Assembly: GCF_025244905.1 (NCBI RefSeq)
Contig: NZ_CP104285.1
Span: 1,736,001 to 1,800,000, forward strand
DNA: 64,000 nt
Direction of reading: 5' to 3'
DNA from: Enterobacter mori
GTDB lineage: Bacteria > Pseudomonadota > Gammaproteobacteria > Enterobacterales > Enterobacteriaceae
The translations under genes and the position numbers were made by a program. This document shows, one piece after another, positions 48,121 through 55,487 of the stretch. Position 1 is the first letter of the stretch, and the number at the start of each line of letters is the position of its first letter. The notes under the pieces are model-generated. The model saw only the letters and a list, made by a program, of their open reading frames with translations. It was not told where the DNA came from and did not search any database.

Positions 48121-49410
48121 TTAAATGACTTTTTTAATGCTACCAATGCCTTGGGGGCGTCTTGGGGGCATTGCAGTCGGCATCTGATTATTCAGCATGT
48201 TGACCTGATCCTGGTTCATATCTCCGATCCACTTCGAATAAACCTCGTACACCATACGAGCATCCTCATGGCCCATCTGGCTGGCGATAAAGGAAGGGTT
48301 AGCACCGGCCATTAGCGTCCAGCAGGCGTATGTGTGACGGGACTGATAGGGATTTCTTTCACGTATCCCGGATAGTTTAGTGCCCCGTTTCCACCCATAC
48401 GAAATCGAGTTCTTCGAAAAATATCGGTTCTTGCCCGACGTGCACCTCTCAGGAGAAAAAACGAAACGTAGATTTTGCGTTTCGGTTTTGCCAAGCTCCC
48501 GATGATGGAAGATGATTTGCTGTCTGGGATTATTGCCGGTGATTTCGTACTGCTCTTTCAACGCATCAAGGGCAGGCTTCAGCAGAGTGATCGTTCTTAT
48601 CCCGGCATCAGTTTTAGGCGGCACAAACAACCCTTTATTCGTCAGGCTTCTGGATACGTGAATTTCACCTTTCTTCAGGTCGATATCCTCCCATGCCAGA
48701 GCACAAACCTCACCTGGTCTCATTCCTGTATGGACAGACACAATAATGATTAAAATCCACTTGCGAGGGAGGAGAGCAATTAACGCATGATACTCATGAA
48801 GTAAAAGCGGATCAGGATCTGCCTTTGATAGCTTGAGCCTCGATACTCCCTCATAAGGGGCGTGTAATATAAACTGGCTTCTGTTCGCAAGCTTCAGCAT
48901 TTCTGATAAAACAGCCATCTGTTTATTGACTGTTGAAGGCGCGCGACCTTTTTTGCTCCGATTGGGCATCGAAGGATTAACAACCTCCCCGGTCAGCAGC
49001 TCTTTACGGTAATTCAGTACATCAGCGTGCTGAATATCAACCAGGCGAGTGTTTTCGCCCACGACACGCTTAAGGGTATTAACAACAGAGACAATAGAAT
49101 GCAATGTAGCCTCTGAGACCTCCAGAGCCTTAGTATCTATAAAAAATTCACATAGATCGTTGAACGTGCCGATTCGTTTAGTTGATGAGAATTTTTTAAG
49201 AGCCTTTGACTCAGGGAAGCGCGCCGCGTAATCGAACTGGCCGAACTGGATCTCACTCACGATGACGGCGCGAAGGTTTCCCGCCTTCTTGATGTTGCTG
49301 CTGTTAACCACCCAGCCACGGAGAACTTCGCGGCAGCGAATGCCGCGATAGGTAAACGTGATCCTGATTTTTCCGTTATGAAGTTCAACGCCGGTTGGAA
49401 AGTTCATCAT
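48121..49410 (-). CDS. Phage integrase (tyrosine recombinase)
   Basis: Catalyses site-specific insertion and excision of the prophage. The 429 residues have an N-terminal arm-binding DUF3596-like segment ([22 protein letters not shown]), a SAM-like core-binding domain, and the catalytic domain with the first Arg in [13 protein letters not shown], the H-x-x-R in [10 protein letters not shown], a second His in QMGHEDARM and the nucleophilic Tyr in VYEVYSKW. Its ATGATG start overlaps the xis stop. The element sits upstream of phoP, which I do not recognise as a standard attachment site. Confidence 0.95.
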   Translation of the reverse strand: MMNFPTGVELHNGKIRITFTYRGIRCREVLRGWVVNSSNIKKAGNLRAVIVSEIQFGQFDYAARFPESKALKKFSSTKRIGTFNDLCEFFIDTKALEVSEATLHSIVSVVNTLKRVVGENTRLVDIQHADVLNYRKELLTGEVVNPSMPNRSKKGRAPSTVNKQMAVLSEMLKLANRSQFILHAPYEGVSRLKLSKADPDPLLLHEYHALIALLPRKWILIIIVSVHTGMRPGEVCALAWEDIDLKKGEIHVSRSLTNKGLFVPPKTDAGIRTITLLKPALDALKEQYEITGNNPRQQIIFHHRELGKTETQNLRFVFSPERCTSGKNRYFSKNSISYGWKRGTKLSGIRERNPYQSRHTYACWTLMAGANPSFIASQMGHEDARMVYEVYSKWIGDMNQDQVNMLNNQMPTAMPPRRPQGIGSIKKVI

Positions 49411-49622
49411 GCTTCCTGAATAAATCTATTAATCAGCGGAAAGTTGTACCAGACCAAAGCGCGTTTGCTTTCTCCACCGGGTACCGCGGGTACTCGCTTA
49501 AAATGAACCCCTTCAATCCAGCATCCGAGGCGATAAGCTTTTATTTGCCTGTCATCCAGCCCCGTTTTTTCAGTTAGCTTTCCCGCCACCATCCACTCTT
49601 CATCAAAAATGATTTGCGCCAT
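49407..49622 (-). CDS. Excisionase (DUF1233 family)
   Basis: A small 71-residue protein, [20 protein letters not shown] at the start, with [24 protein letters not shown] typical of the Gifsy-type excisionases. It is expected to direct Int toward excision. I chose the start at 49622 (MAQIIF); an in-frame start four codons upstream is possible. The stop overlaps the integrase start by 4 nt (ATGA), so the two are translationally coupled. Confidence 0.88.
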   Translation of the reverse strand: MAQIIFDEEWMVAGKLTEKTGLDDRQIKAYRLGCWIEGVHFKRVPAVPGGESKRALVWYNFPLINRFIQEA

Positions 49623-49683
49623 GCTTAACTCCATGACGCCGCCACGATACCGCAGCGGCAGATAGTATATTGATTGTCAAAAA

Positions 49684-49923
49684 TCACCGACCAAGGCCAG
49701 GGAGGCACCGGAGATGCCTGGCACCGATCATTGCCGTGGCCACGTAACTACGGGGGCGGTTAACAACCTCAACCGTAATTTTTCTCCCTTGGAACTTGAT
49801 GGTGTAAAAAGTCTGTTTGTCGCTGCGACCATGCTCGCCATATTTCTCAAAATGGCATTTAAGCGCGGCGGCGCATGCTGGCCCGCCGATGCTGTCTCCC
49901 TTGCTTCGGTTAATCAGACGCAC
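49684..49923 (-). CDS. DUF4060 family phage protein
   Basis: A 79-residue protein starting at GTG 49923 (RLINRSKGDSIGGPACAAAL), preceded by CAGGAAGG. It contains TFYTIKFQGRKITVEVVNRPRSYVATAMIGARHLR, which I recognise as the DUF4060 family found beside integrases in enteric prophages; the function is unknown. An in-frame extension upstream to 50037 would lie inside the recE-like gene and is rejected. It overlaps that gene by 14 nt. Confidence 0.75.
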   Translation of the reverse strand: MRLINRSKGDSIGGPACAAALKCHFEKYGEHGRSDKQTFYTIKFQGRKITVEVVNRPRSYVATAMIGARHLRCLPGLGR

Positions 49924-51811
49924 AGGAGCCTTCCTGATGGTTGATAACGCTACGGGCAAGCCCGGCGGCCATAGCCGGTAAGTCCTCATATTGATTGCAA
50001 TAAGCCGGGTTGGAACATAAGCCCTGTAGTGCTGCAATGGTCAGCTGTTGCAGATAGGTGACAGACGAAAGCGGCGCGTTTGCATCAGGTGATGGTTCAG
50101 GCTCTATCTTCGGCTTTACGGTAAGTACTGGCGGATCAATCACTACCGCTTTCGGCAGCTCCGGGCGGCGGTACTCAACGATCGCTTCAAGGGCAATTTT
50201 CAGACGCACGCTGATATCGTCGGACCAGCTATCCAGCATGGTTGTTGCTACATCGTGGATCTCTTCCTCGGTGAAGTCAGGAGACAGGCTATATTCTGTG
50301 GTGATGATATCTGCCATTAGTAGCGGGATAACATCGGAAATGAGGTGGCCGGTGCATGCCACCACGCCCTCGGCCTCTTCTTTTGCCATGAAGCCGGAGC
50401 GGCCAGAAATCAGGTCATTCAGTGCATGCAAAATTGAAATTTCGCGTTCGCCTGGTGCTGGTGGCAATTCCTGTTTTTCACCTCCATTTGAGGCTGTGGG
50501 GGTTAACAGCGTATCGACAGAGAAGACTCCGCCGCCCAGGTTCTCCACCCGCGGCTGATCACTGGCTTGGTTTTCTGGTGTTGGGCTCTGAGCGAATGCC
50601 TCGTTGAGTTCTTTGTCGAGTTGCGCAGCTTTGCTAGGGCAAACTGCTGGTGGCAGAGTTTCGCCAGATACAGGCGGTTTGGCTTCATCATTTTCGATTT
50701 CCTCAGGGTTAGCGCGAGGTTTTGGGCGGCAAGCCGTATCAACCGTTTTCTGATCAGGGTGCGCGTGGTCAGCTTCAACCAACTCGCGATTGATGTACTC
50801 ACGCAAGGCAACAGGATCCATCCAGAGGTCTTCCGGAGCGGATTTAATCAGAGCGATAATGGCTGCACGGGAATAGTCCAGAATGCCCGGGGTGCCGCGC
50901 AGCTTTTTCCACCAGGCTGTGAAGCGGGTGTCCTGATCAGCTTCGGCCATGGCTTTTGCGGGAATGAAAAACTTGTTTGGAATTGAGTAAATATCGATTT
51001 CGTCGAAGGTGCTCAGAATCGCAACAGCAACCTCTATCTTGAGCGTAGACAGGTTGTGTACCAGATCCGGGCTACGGTCTGTTTTGTTGCCACCTCCCAA
51101 GCTTGAGCCGGTGTCTGTAAGATTTTCTTCGGTAGTGGTGGCAGCCTGCGGTCGCTTGCCTGAAGGAGTGTCAATCCATTTGGCGATCTGCTTTTTAATG
51201 TCAGGCCATTGTGCAGAATCTTTCGTGTTCTCACGTACCCACGCGAGCAACTGCTCCTGCCGTTCTGGCGCCAATGCCAGCGCTCGGGTTTCTTTCGCCA
51301 GTGCTTCTGCCAGCTCGCGGGTAAAGCTGCCAGCATCATCGTTAACCAGGTCAACGATTTGGCCGTATTGGGCCGTAGTGATGCCAGGGACCGGGCCGAA
51401 CAGTGCCAGGCAAGCAGCTCGGGATGACTGGTCGAGCTGCGCAACAGTTTTAATTTCTTCCTGTGCCTTGTTTTCGTCCCATTCCATCTTCTCTTCAGAT
51501 TCAGGCTGTGGTGCCGCAGCTGGTTCGCCAGCATTCACATTCCATACTGCCACACTGTCGAAAAACTCAGGTGAGAAAACATCAAGATCAGGGCAGGGAA
51601 TACCTTCGCGGTGCTCCCAGATTTTCACCTTAAAGAAATCATCAATATGTTCAGGATGTTCAGCCGCCAGTTTGCCGAAAATAACGGCTTCAGCGATGGC
51701 TTTCGTGGCCGCATTAACTGCGGTTGCAAGCGGTTTTAAATCTGGGTGTTTTTTTAATGCTTTATCTTTTGGAAAATAAGCTCCGCCAAACACTTTTAAC
51801 TCAACAGACAT
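49910..51811 (-). CDS. RecE-like protein lacking the exonuclease domain
   Basis: 633 residues. The middle part (about residues 225-370: GSSLGGGNKTDRSPDLVHNLSTL, LDYSRAAIIALIKSAPEDLW, YINRELVEADHAHPDQKTVD) matches the non-catalytic N-terminal half of Rac RecE (exonuclease VIII). The C-terminal PD-(D/E)xK nuclease of RecE (with its GTAFHCR and DVKTT motifs) is absent; the C-terminus instead has an all-alpha-looking region (FTEEEIHDVATTMLDSWSDD) after a Pro/Glu-rich linker. No recT gene follows. The function is therefore uncertain, although such genes are often labelled exodeoxyribonuclease VIII. Confidence 0.75.
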   Translation of the reverse strand: MSVELKVFGGAYFPKDKALKKHPDLKPLATAVNAATKAIAEAVIFGKLAAEHPEHIDDFFKVKIWEHREGIPCPDLDVFSPEFFDSVAVWNVNAGEPAAAPQPESEEKMEWDENKAQEEIKTVAQLDQSSRAACLALFGPVPGITTAQYGQIVDLVNDDAGSFTRELAEALAKETRALALAPERQEQLLAWVRENTKDSAQWPDIKKQIAKWIDTPSGKRPQAATTTEENLTDTGSSLGGGNKTDRSPDLVHNLSTLKIEVAVAILSTFDEIDIYSIPNKFFIPAKAMAEADQDTRFTAWWKKLRGTPGILDYSRAAIIALIKSAPEDLWMDPVALREYINRELVEADHAHPDQKTVDTACRPKPRANPEEIENDEAKPPVSGETLPPAVCPSKAAQLDKELNEAFAQSPTPENQASDQPRVENLGGGVFSVDTLLTPTASNGGEKQELPPAPGEREISILHALNDLISGRSGFMAKEEAEGVVACTGHLISDVIPLLMADIITTEYSLSPDFTEEEIHDVATTMLDSWSDDISVRLKIALEAIVEYRRPELPKAVVIDPPVLTVKPKIEPEPSPDANAPLSSVTYLQQLTIAALQGLCSNPAYCNQYEDLPAMAAGLARSVINHQEGSCASD

Positions 51812-51822
51812 AAGAACCTCTA

Positions 51823-52032
51823 TTAATATTTGAAAGATGATTTTGAATGAAACGGTTTGCGCTTGGCGCGCCTTATCATTTTTAAAGCGTCTCGCCTTTC
51901 TCTTTTTTCATTGCATTGCTCACACAAATAAATCGTGCGCTTATACGGATATACCTCCGTTTTCCTTTCATGCATTTCCGATTTTTTATATTCGTGACTG
52001 CAAACAGCGCAATGACAGATGATGTGATCCAT
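51823..52032 (-). CDS. Small zinc-finger-like phage protein
   Basis: A 69-residue protein from the ATG at 52032 (MDHIICHCAVCSHEYKKSE) with two C-x-x-C pairs (CAVC and CEQC, about 31 residues apart), suggesting a zinc ribbon, and a basic C-terminus (KMIRRAKRKPFHSKSS). It sits between the recE-like gene and another small ORF whose stop is one nt upstream of its start. I do not recognise the family. A longer start at 52098 would overlap that upstream gene. Confidence 0.65.
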   Translation of the reverse strand: MDHIICHCAVCSHEYKKSEMHERKTEVYPYKRTIYLCEQCNEKRERRDALKMIRRAKRKPFHSKSSFKY

Positions 52033-52033
52033 C

Positions 52034-52306
52034 TCAGTTAAGATGTTGGCGTTTGTGGTCGTAATAGGACATGCCACAGGCGTTCTGTGCTTCGGCAAAA
52101 TTAACAGCCAGCAAGCTTATGTCCTTAACAGCACAAACCGGGCAATGAAACTCGCCGAGAACGTAGCCACCATCAAGCACGACGGTGACAGGGCCTGGTG
52201 ATGGCAAATGAACCACACCTGAAATGGCACCGTTAATATTAAATGTCGCGATTTCTTTATTTACGATTACCAGACCCATTTCAACGGTTGTTACTTCTAC
52301 TTTCAT
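52034..52306 (-). CDS. Hypothetical phage protein with a CPVC motif
   Basis: A 90-residue protein, MKVEVTTVEMGLVIVNKEIA at the start. It looks mainly beta (GVVHLPSPGPVTVVLDGGYVLGEF), then HCPVCAVKD, then a short alpha end (FAEAQNACGMSYYDHK). Not recognised. Only a single C-x-x-C is present. It is expressed leftward in the early operon and probably coupled to the next gene. Confidence 0.6.
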   Translation of the reverse strand: MKVEVTTVEMGLVIVNKEIATFNINGAISGVVHLPSPGPVTVVLDGGYVLGEFHCPVCAVKDISLLAVNFAEAQNACGMSYYDHKRQHLN

Positions 52307-52375
52307 ATCAAATTCCTTATTTTCAGGGTGAGAGAATCCCTGCCACTTAAGGCATCGATTCTTAACAAGAATGAA

Positions 52376-52561
52376 TTAAATAACTTTTAAACTATTTCGC
52401 CATTCCTGGTGAGGTTGGCGATGCACAACGAAATTTCTGTATTTCCGTAATACTTTCCATGCTGCATTACATCCGGCAACATCACGAAGAAATACTGAAG
52501 TAACGAGTTTTCCCTGTGCCCAGGCAATTTGTTGTTCCGGTGTTAATTGCGTTTTATCCAT
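52376..52561 (-). CDS. Small hypothetical phage protein
   Basis: 61 residues from the ATG at 52561 (MDKTQLTPEQQIAWAQGKLV), predicted helical and basic at the end (RKYRNFVVHRQPHQEWRNS). A GTGGGG site lies upstream, which could itself be read as an in-frame GTG start at 52576. The family is not recognised. It is the first leftward gene after the structured segment at 52.6-52.8 kb. Confidence 0.55.
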   Translation of the reverse strand: MDKTQLTPEQQIAWAQGKLVTSVFLRDVAGCNAAWKVLRKYRNFVVHRQPHQEWRNSLKVI

Positions 52562-52576
52562 TTCTGAATACCCCAC

Positions 52577-52800
52577 TATAAACTCAGCCTAAAAAGGGTG
52601 GTATATGCATGGACCACGGGAAACGCATATACCACCAAAACTACACTCAGCCTAATGTTGCGATTACCCACAACTGGAAGCGCACTCAATCAATTTTGAC
52701 TTAACGACAAAGCTTAAATTGAAGAGGCGAGTGCGCTCTCATGTTGTGGACGATTCATCTGCCCTGGTCCGGCGGCGCCACCTCGCCAGGGCAGATGTAA
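52577..52800 (-). other. Highly structured leader segment of the leftward operon
   Basis: No sizeable gene. Three strong inverted repeats follow one another: GGTGGTATATGC/GCATATACCACC (52597-52608 and 52625-52636); GCGCACTC/GAGTGCGC (52680-52687 and 52729-52736), with outer arms CACAAC/GTTGTG (52669-52674 and 52743-52748); and CATCTGCCCTGG/CCAGGGCAGATG (52756-52767 and 52786-52797). ACTCAGCCTAA occurs as a direct repeat on each side of the first hairpin (52582 and 52645). It may be a regulatory RNA or processing region; the function is unknown. Confidence 0.6.
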
Positions 52801-52892
52801 AGGGCAGTTACGCTGCCATTCGGCTTATTGGTCTGTGCAGGTATTTCAAGCCCTGCATTGCGGGGTTTGCTCTCCGCCCCAGGTTCTCCCCG

Positions 52893-52949
52893 CTATGCTT
52901 TAGCGCGCAACCTGAGAAAACCGCCTTCAAGTCTTTCGGCTTTCGCCAT
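52893..52949 (-). CDS. Putative 18-residue ORF
   Basis: MAKAERLEGGFLRLRAKA followed by TAG. Its ATG lies just after the stop of the 29-residue ORF (TGAACATGG), so it could be translated by re-initiation. There is no independent support beyond position; real expression is doubtful. Confidence 0.25.
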   Translation of the reverse strand: MAKAERLEGGFLRLRAKA

Positions 52950-52951
52950 GT

Positions 52952-53041
52952 TCAAGATACTGCCTGGGCGAATTCGGCAAAGCTCAGTGCTTCTTCACGC
53001 TCCGCCAGACTGTTGAAATACTCTTCGTATGCTTTTTCCAT
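52952..53041 (-). CDS. Putative 29-residue acidic protein, first ORF after PL
   Basis: The peptide starts MEKAYEEYFNSLAEREEALS and ends FAEFAQAVS, a plausible amphipathic helix. A good CAGGGG site lies 7 nt upstream, and it is the first ORF downstream of the leftward promoter, where lambdoid phages carry small genes such as kil. I do not recognise it; the clear ribosome-binding site and sensible composition are the evidence. Confidence 0.5.
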   Translation of the reverse strand: MEKAYEEYFNSLAEREEALSFAEFAQAVS

Positions 53042-53133
53042 CTCGAACCCCTGTTTGCTGCATTGCTTGGTTAATCACCCTTATCGCCGGGTAGGCGGAA
53101 CGTTTACCTGTCGCACCTGTTGTGCTTCGATGA

Positions 53134-53165
53134 GTAGAGAATACAACATAAAGTAGATGTGTCAA
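53134..53165 (-). promoter_or_regulatory. Leftward early promoter PL with left operator
   Basis: On the minus strand, TTGACA (53160-53165) and TATTCT (53138-53143) are 16 bases apart, a strong promoter pointing to int. Overlapping it, GTAGAGAATACAAC and ATAAAGTAG (53134-53156) repeat the motifs found in the right operator at 53.76 kb, so the phage repressor probably binds here. Confidence 0.75.
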
Positions 53166-53221
53166 CGCTAAAAGTAGAAAATCAAGAGGGGTGAGCTACT
53201 TATGGTAGTGATGAAAGGCGT

Positions 53222-53244
53222 AAAAAAACCCGGCATGTGCCGGG
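53222..53244 (-). terminator. Terminator after the repressor gene
   Basis: On the minus strand CCCGGCA-CA-TGCCGGG (7-bp stem) is followed by TTTTTTT, just past the repressor stop. Confidence 0.85.
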
Positions 53245-53259
53245 CTCTTTGGGATTTTT

Positions 53260-53715
53260 TTACTTCTGCGGGGTGTTGGCGTACTTCAGAAAGAAATCAT
53301 AAAGCTGTTTATACCGCATTTCGAAAGCCAGTAGCATGTTTTTGGCTTCAACACTTGGGAACTGTCGATACACTCGAACCAGTCGCTTTTCGTCTTCACT
53401 TAAATCACTGAATTCTGCATCACTGCCAGCGTCTGATTCTGTCGCAGCGAAGCCCGGCAACTCCGTTTCCGGAAGCTTAACTGGCGCGCTTTCCCCTTCG
53501 CCGTAATCCAGCCATGCCGCTTGGACATTTAGCCAGTCAGCTATCTTTTGTAGTTTCTCATCGCGTGGTTTGGCCGTGCCCAACGTATAACGACGAGCCA
53601 TTTCGTAAGTGACATCGCAAGCCTGACTTAAATCCTTTACAGAACGGCGCTGTCTGCGCATTTCCTCGGTCAGTCGGTTGGCGAAATCTTGATGTTTATT
53701 CGCTTTTTCTACCAT
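53260..53715 (-). CDS. Phage CI-type repressor without peptidase domain
   Basis: A 151-residue lysogeny repressor. The N-terminal helix-turn-helix is RRSVKDLSQACDVTYEMARRYTLGTAKPRDEKLQKIADWL (about residues 23-63). The C-terminal part (LSEDEKRLVRVYRQFPSVEAKNMLLAFEMR) looks like an oligomerisation segment of Gifsy/Rac-type repressors. There is no S24 peptidase, so it cannot self-cleave as lambda CI does. I chose the ATG at 53715; it lies inside the palindrome TCTACC-ATA-GGTAGA, and the ribosome-binding site is weak. Confidence 0.85.
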   Translation of the reverse strand: MVEKANKHQDFANRLTEEMRRQRRSVKDLSQACDVTYEMARRYTLGTAKPRDEKLQKIADWLNVQAAWLDYGEGESAPVKLPETELPGFAATESDAGSDAEFSDLSEDEKRLVRVYRQFPSVEAKNMLLAFEMRYKQLYDFFLKYANTPQK

Positions 53716-53794
53716 AGGTAGAAGAGTAAGGCACGGCGCGTTTATAGTCATTTCTATTTTTCGTAGTTGTGTATTCTACTTTATGTAGTATATT
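53708..53794. promoter_or_regulatory. Right operator region with PR and PRM
   Basis: Palindromes share GTAG/CTAC ends: TCTACC-ATA-GGTAGA (53708-53722, over the repressor start), GTAGTTGTGTATTCTAC (53763-53779) and CTACTTTATGTAG (53776-53788). PR reads TTGTGT (53767-53772), 16 bases, TATATT (53789-53794) toward cro. A weak PRM may use TATAAA (minus strand, 53741-53746). The same motifs recur at PL. Confidence 0.7.
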
Positions 53795-53823
53795 GCAGTC
53801 GTTGGCTCATTCAGGAGAACACG

Positions 53824-54093
53824 ATGACTGCTTCATACAAGAACATAACTGAAAAGGCTGTGAGGTCGATTGGTACGGTTTCGGCCGTCGCCCGTAAATT
53901 CAACTTTAAGTCCTCACAGTCAGTTGCAAACTGGATCATCCGAAACCGAGTTCCAAGTGAGCGAGTGATAAAGCTCTGTGAATTTGGCGGCTGGAGTGTC
54001 ACCCCGCATGAATTACGTCCGGATTTGCATCCAACCCCTACCAGCGGAATTCCTGTTCAGGATATCCCACACGCGCAAAAGGGGTCTGACTGA
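53824..54093 (+). CDS. Cro/YdaS-family regulator
   Basis: An 89-residue DNA-binding protein that begins MTASYKNITEKAVRSIG, with the helix-turn-helix SAVARKFNFKSSQSVANWIIRNRVPSERVIKLCEFGG. This is the YdaS (Rac prophage) type, which was first labelled an antitoxin and later described as a Cro-like repressor. It is the first gene from PR, divergent from the repressor, with CAGGAG upstream of the ATG. Its stop overlaps ydaT. Confidence 0.85.
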   Translation: MTASYKNITEKAVRSIGTVSAVARKFNFKSSQSVANWIIRNRVPSERVIKLCEFGGWSVTPHELRPDLHPTPTSGIPVQDIPHAQKGSD

Positions 54094-54545
54094 TGGAAAT
54101 CAAAAAATTGGCATGTGAGCTGGAGTCCTGGGCACAGGAAAGGGGCTGGAAGACGGTGACGCAGCTGATAACCCCACATCACTTTGGCGATCTGCTTCTT
54201 CCACTGGATAACGTAACGGATCCGGACGAGTACGCGCGCCGACTGCACAACAACAAGCAGATTATTCAGCGGGCATTTCGCAACGATACGCCTAACTACC
54301 TGAAACAGGCTGAAGCGCTGAGCTATGCCATCCGTACCGCCATTGATAACGAACTCGCGCAGAAGGACTGCCTGCACTACCGGGCGGCCAGGGTTAACAA
54401 GGAGTGTATCGAAGCCACCAACGCGGTATTCACCGGCAAACCGCAACCGGTAATCCGGCGCGAGACTCTGGAAGCGATCGACGCGCTGGCGCAGATGGTG
54501 GGCGTCAAAGTGAAGCTGATTTCGACTTGTTCGAACGCAGCCTAG
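54093..54545 (+). CDS. YdaT-family protein (CII-like position)
   Basis: 150 residues, MEIKKLACELESWAQERGWK at the start. It contains the YdaT-type pattern (LHNNKQIIQRAFRNDTPNYLKQAEALSYAIRTAI). In Rac, YdaT was called a toxin and more recently a CII-like transcription factor; the position right after the Cro-like gene fits CII. The ATG overlaps the ydaS-like stop (TGATG). Whether it activates an int or repressor promoter is unknown. Confidence 0.75.
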   Translation: MEIKKLACELESWAQERGWKTVTQLITPHHFGDLLLPLDNVTDPDEYARRLHNNKQIIQRAFRNDTPNYLKQAEALSYAIRTAIDNELAQKDCLHYRAARVNKECIEATNAVFTGKPQPVIRRETLEAIDALAQMVGVKVKLISTCSNAA

Positions 54546-54567
54546 TTCAGTTGTATCGAGGTGTTCT

Positions 54568-55485
54568 ATGAGCATGGAACTGATGGTTCAGGCGATGAAG
54601 GTCAAGGTGGGAAACCCGCTTCGTAAGCTGGTCCTGCTTAAGCTGGCCGATAACGCAAGTGACCAGGGCGAGTGCTGGCCGAGCTATCAGCATATCGCTG
54701 ATCAGTGTGAGATCAGCCGTCGTTCAGTCATGAATCATGTTGCCGCGCTTTGCGAGTCTGGACTGATGCGGAAAGAGACCAGATCGGGGCCGAAAGGCAA
54801 TGGCAGCAATTTTTACCGACTCACTCTAAGCGGCGCAAATACCAGCGTCGTGGTAGTGCAGGAGATTCACCAGGATGGTGAAGCAAATTCACTAGGGGAT
54901 GGTGCAGGAGATTCACCAGATGGTGCACCACATTCACCAGGGGATAGTGAAGGAGATTCACCCAGAATCAGTCACTCTTCTGAACCAGTCAAAGAACCAG
55001 AAAATACTTCTTGTCCGGACGCTTCGCTGTCCGACGGGAAGATTTCAAAAGATGAATTTTTAAAACGTCATCCGGAGGCTGTGGTAGCCCATGCAGGAAA
55101 ACGGCAGTGGGGCAGCAAAGAAGATCTTACCTGCGCCCAGTGGATGTGGAATCGCATCGTCAAGCTCTACGAGAAAGCCGCAGAAACCGACGGGGAGCTG
55201 GTGCGACCAAAAGAGCCGAACTGGGCATTGTGGTCCAACGAAATCCGCCTGATGTGTGCCATTGACGGCAGAACGCATAAGCAAATTTGTGAATTGTTTT
55301 CGCGTGTACAGCGTGATCCGTTCTGGTGCCGGAACGTGATGTCACCGTCCAAACTACGCGAAAAATGGGATGACCTGGTTCTTCGTCTTCCGTCGCAGGG
55401 GGCTGCGCATTACCAGGCTGGTGGTCGGGATATAAATCAAATTTCCCGCCCGGATAACACTGTACCGCCAGGATTCAGGGGGTAA
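54568..55485 (+). CDS. Phage replication initiator (O-like)
   Basis: 305 residues with an N-terminal winged helix (LVLLKLADNASDQGECWPSYQHIADQCEISRRSVMNHVAALCESGL), a Gly/Asp/Ser-rich linker encoded by iterons (about residues 100-133), and a C-terminal domain (DEFLKRHPEAVVAHAGKRQWG, MSPSKLREKWDDL) that may contact the helicase loader. As in lambda O, the origin lies inside the gene. The next gene encodes a DnaC-like loader. Confidence 0.88.
   Translation: MSMELMVQAMKVKVGNPLRKLVLLKLADNASDQGECWPSYQHIADQCEISRRSVMNHVAALCESGLMRKETRSGPKGNGSNFYRLTLSGANTSVVVVQEIHQDGEANSLGDGAGDSPDGAPHSPGDSEGDSPRISHSSEPVKEPENTSCPDASLSDGKISKDEFLKRHPEAVVAHAGKRQWGSKEDLTCAQWMWNRIVKLYEKAAETDGELVRPKEPNWALWSNEIRLMCAIDGRTHKQICELFSRVQRDPFWCRNVMSPSKLREKWDDLVLRLPSQGAAHYQAGGRDINQISRPDNTVPPGFRG
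54865..54963 (+). repeat. Five replication iterons inside the O-like gene (putative origin)
   Basis: Units start at 54865, 54887, 54911, 54932 and 54956, with spacing of 21-24 bp, near two helix turns. Each begins ATTCAC; the first four continue with GAT(G/A)GTG(A/C)A after a short AG-rich core, making partial palindromes such as TTCACC-AGGAT-GGTGAA. Iterons in the linker of an initiator gene are the mark of lambdoid origins. Confidence 0.85.
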
Positions 55486-55487
55486 GC

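Noticed and set aside
49924..50037. 38-codon upstream extension of the DUF4060 gene
   Set aside because: It lies inside the recE-like gene in another frame and is not conserved; a GTG with a good ribosome-binding site at 49923 fits the family start.
52828..53016. 62-codon plus-strand frame in the leftward early region
   Set aside because: It runs against PL transcription and opposes the better supported 29-codon ORF; no ribosome-binding site.
54865..54963. Short regularly spaced repeats that could be mistaken for a CRISPR array
   Set aside because: Repeat units are under 20 bp, spacing is only 21-24 bp, they lie inside a coding gene, and no cas genes are present. They are replication iterons.
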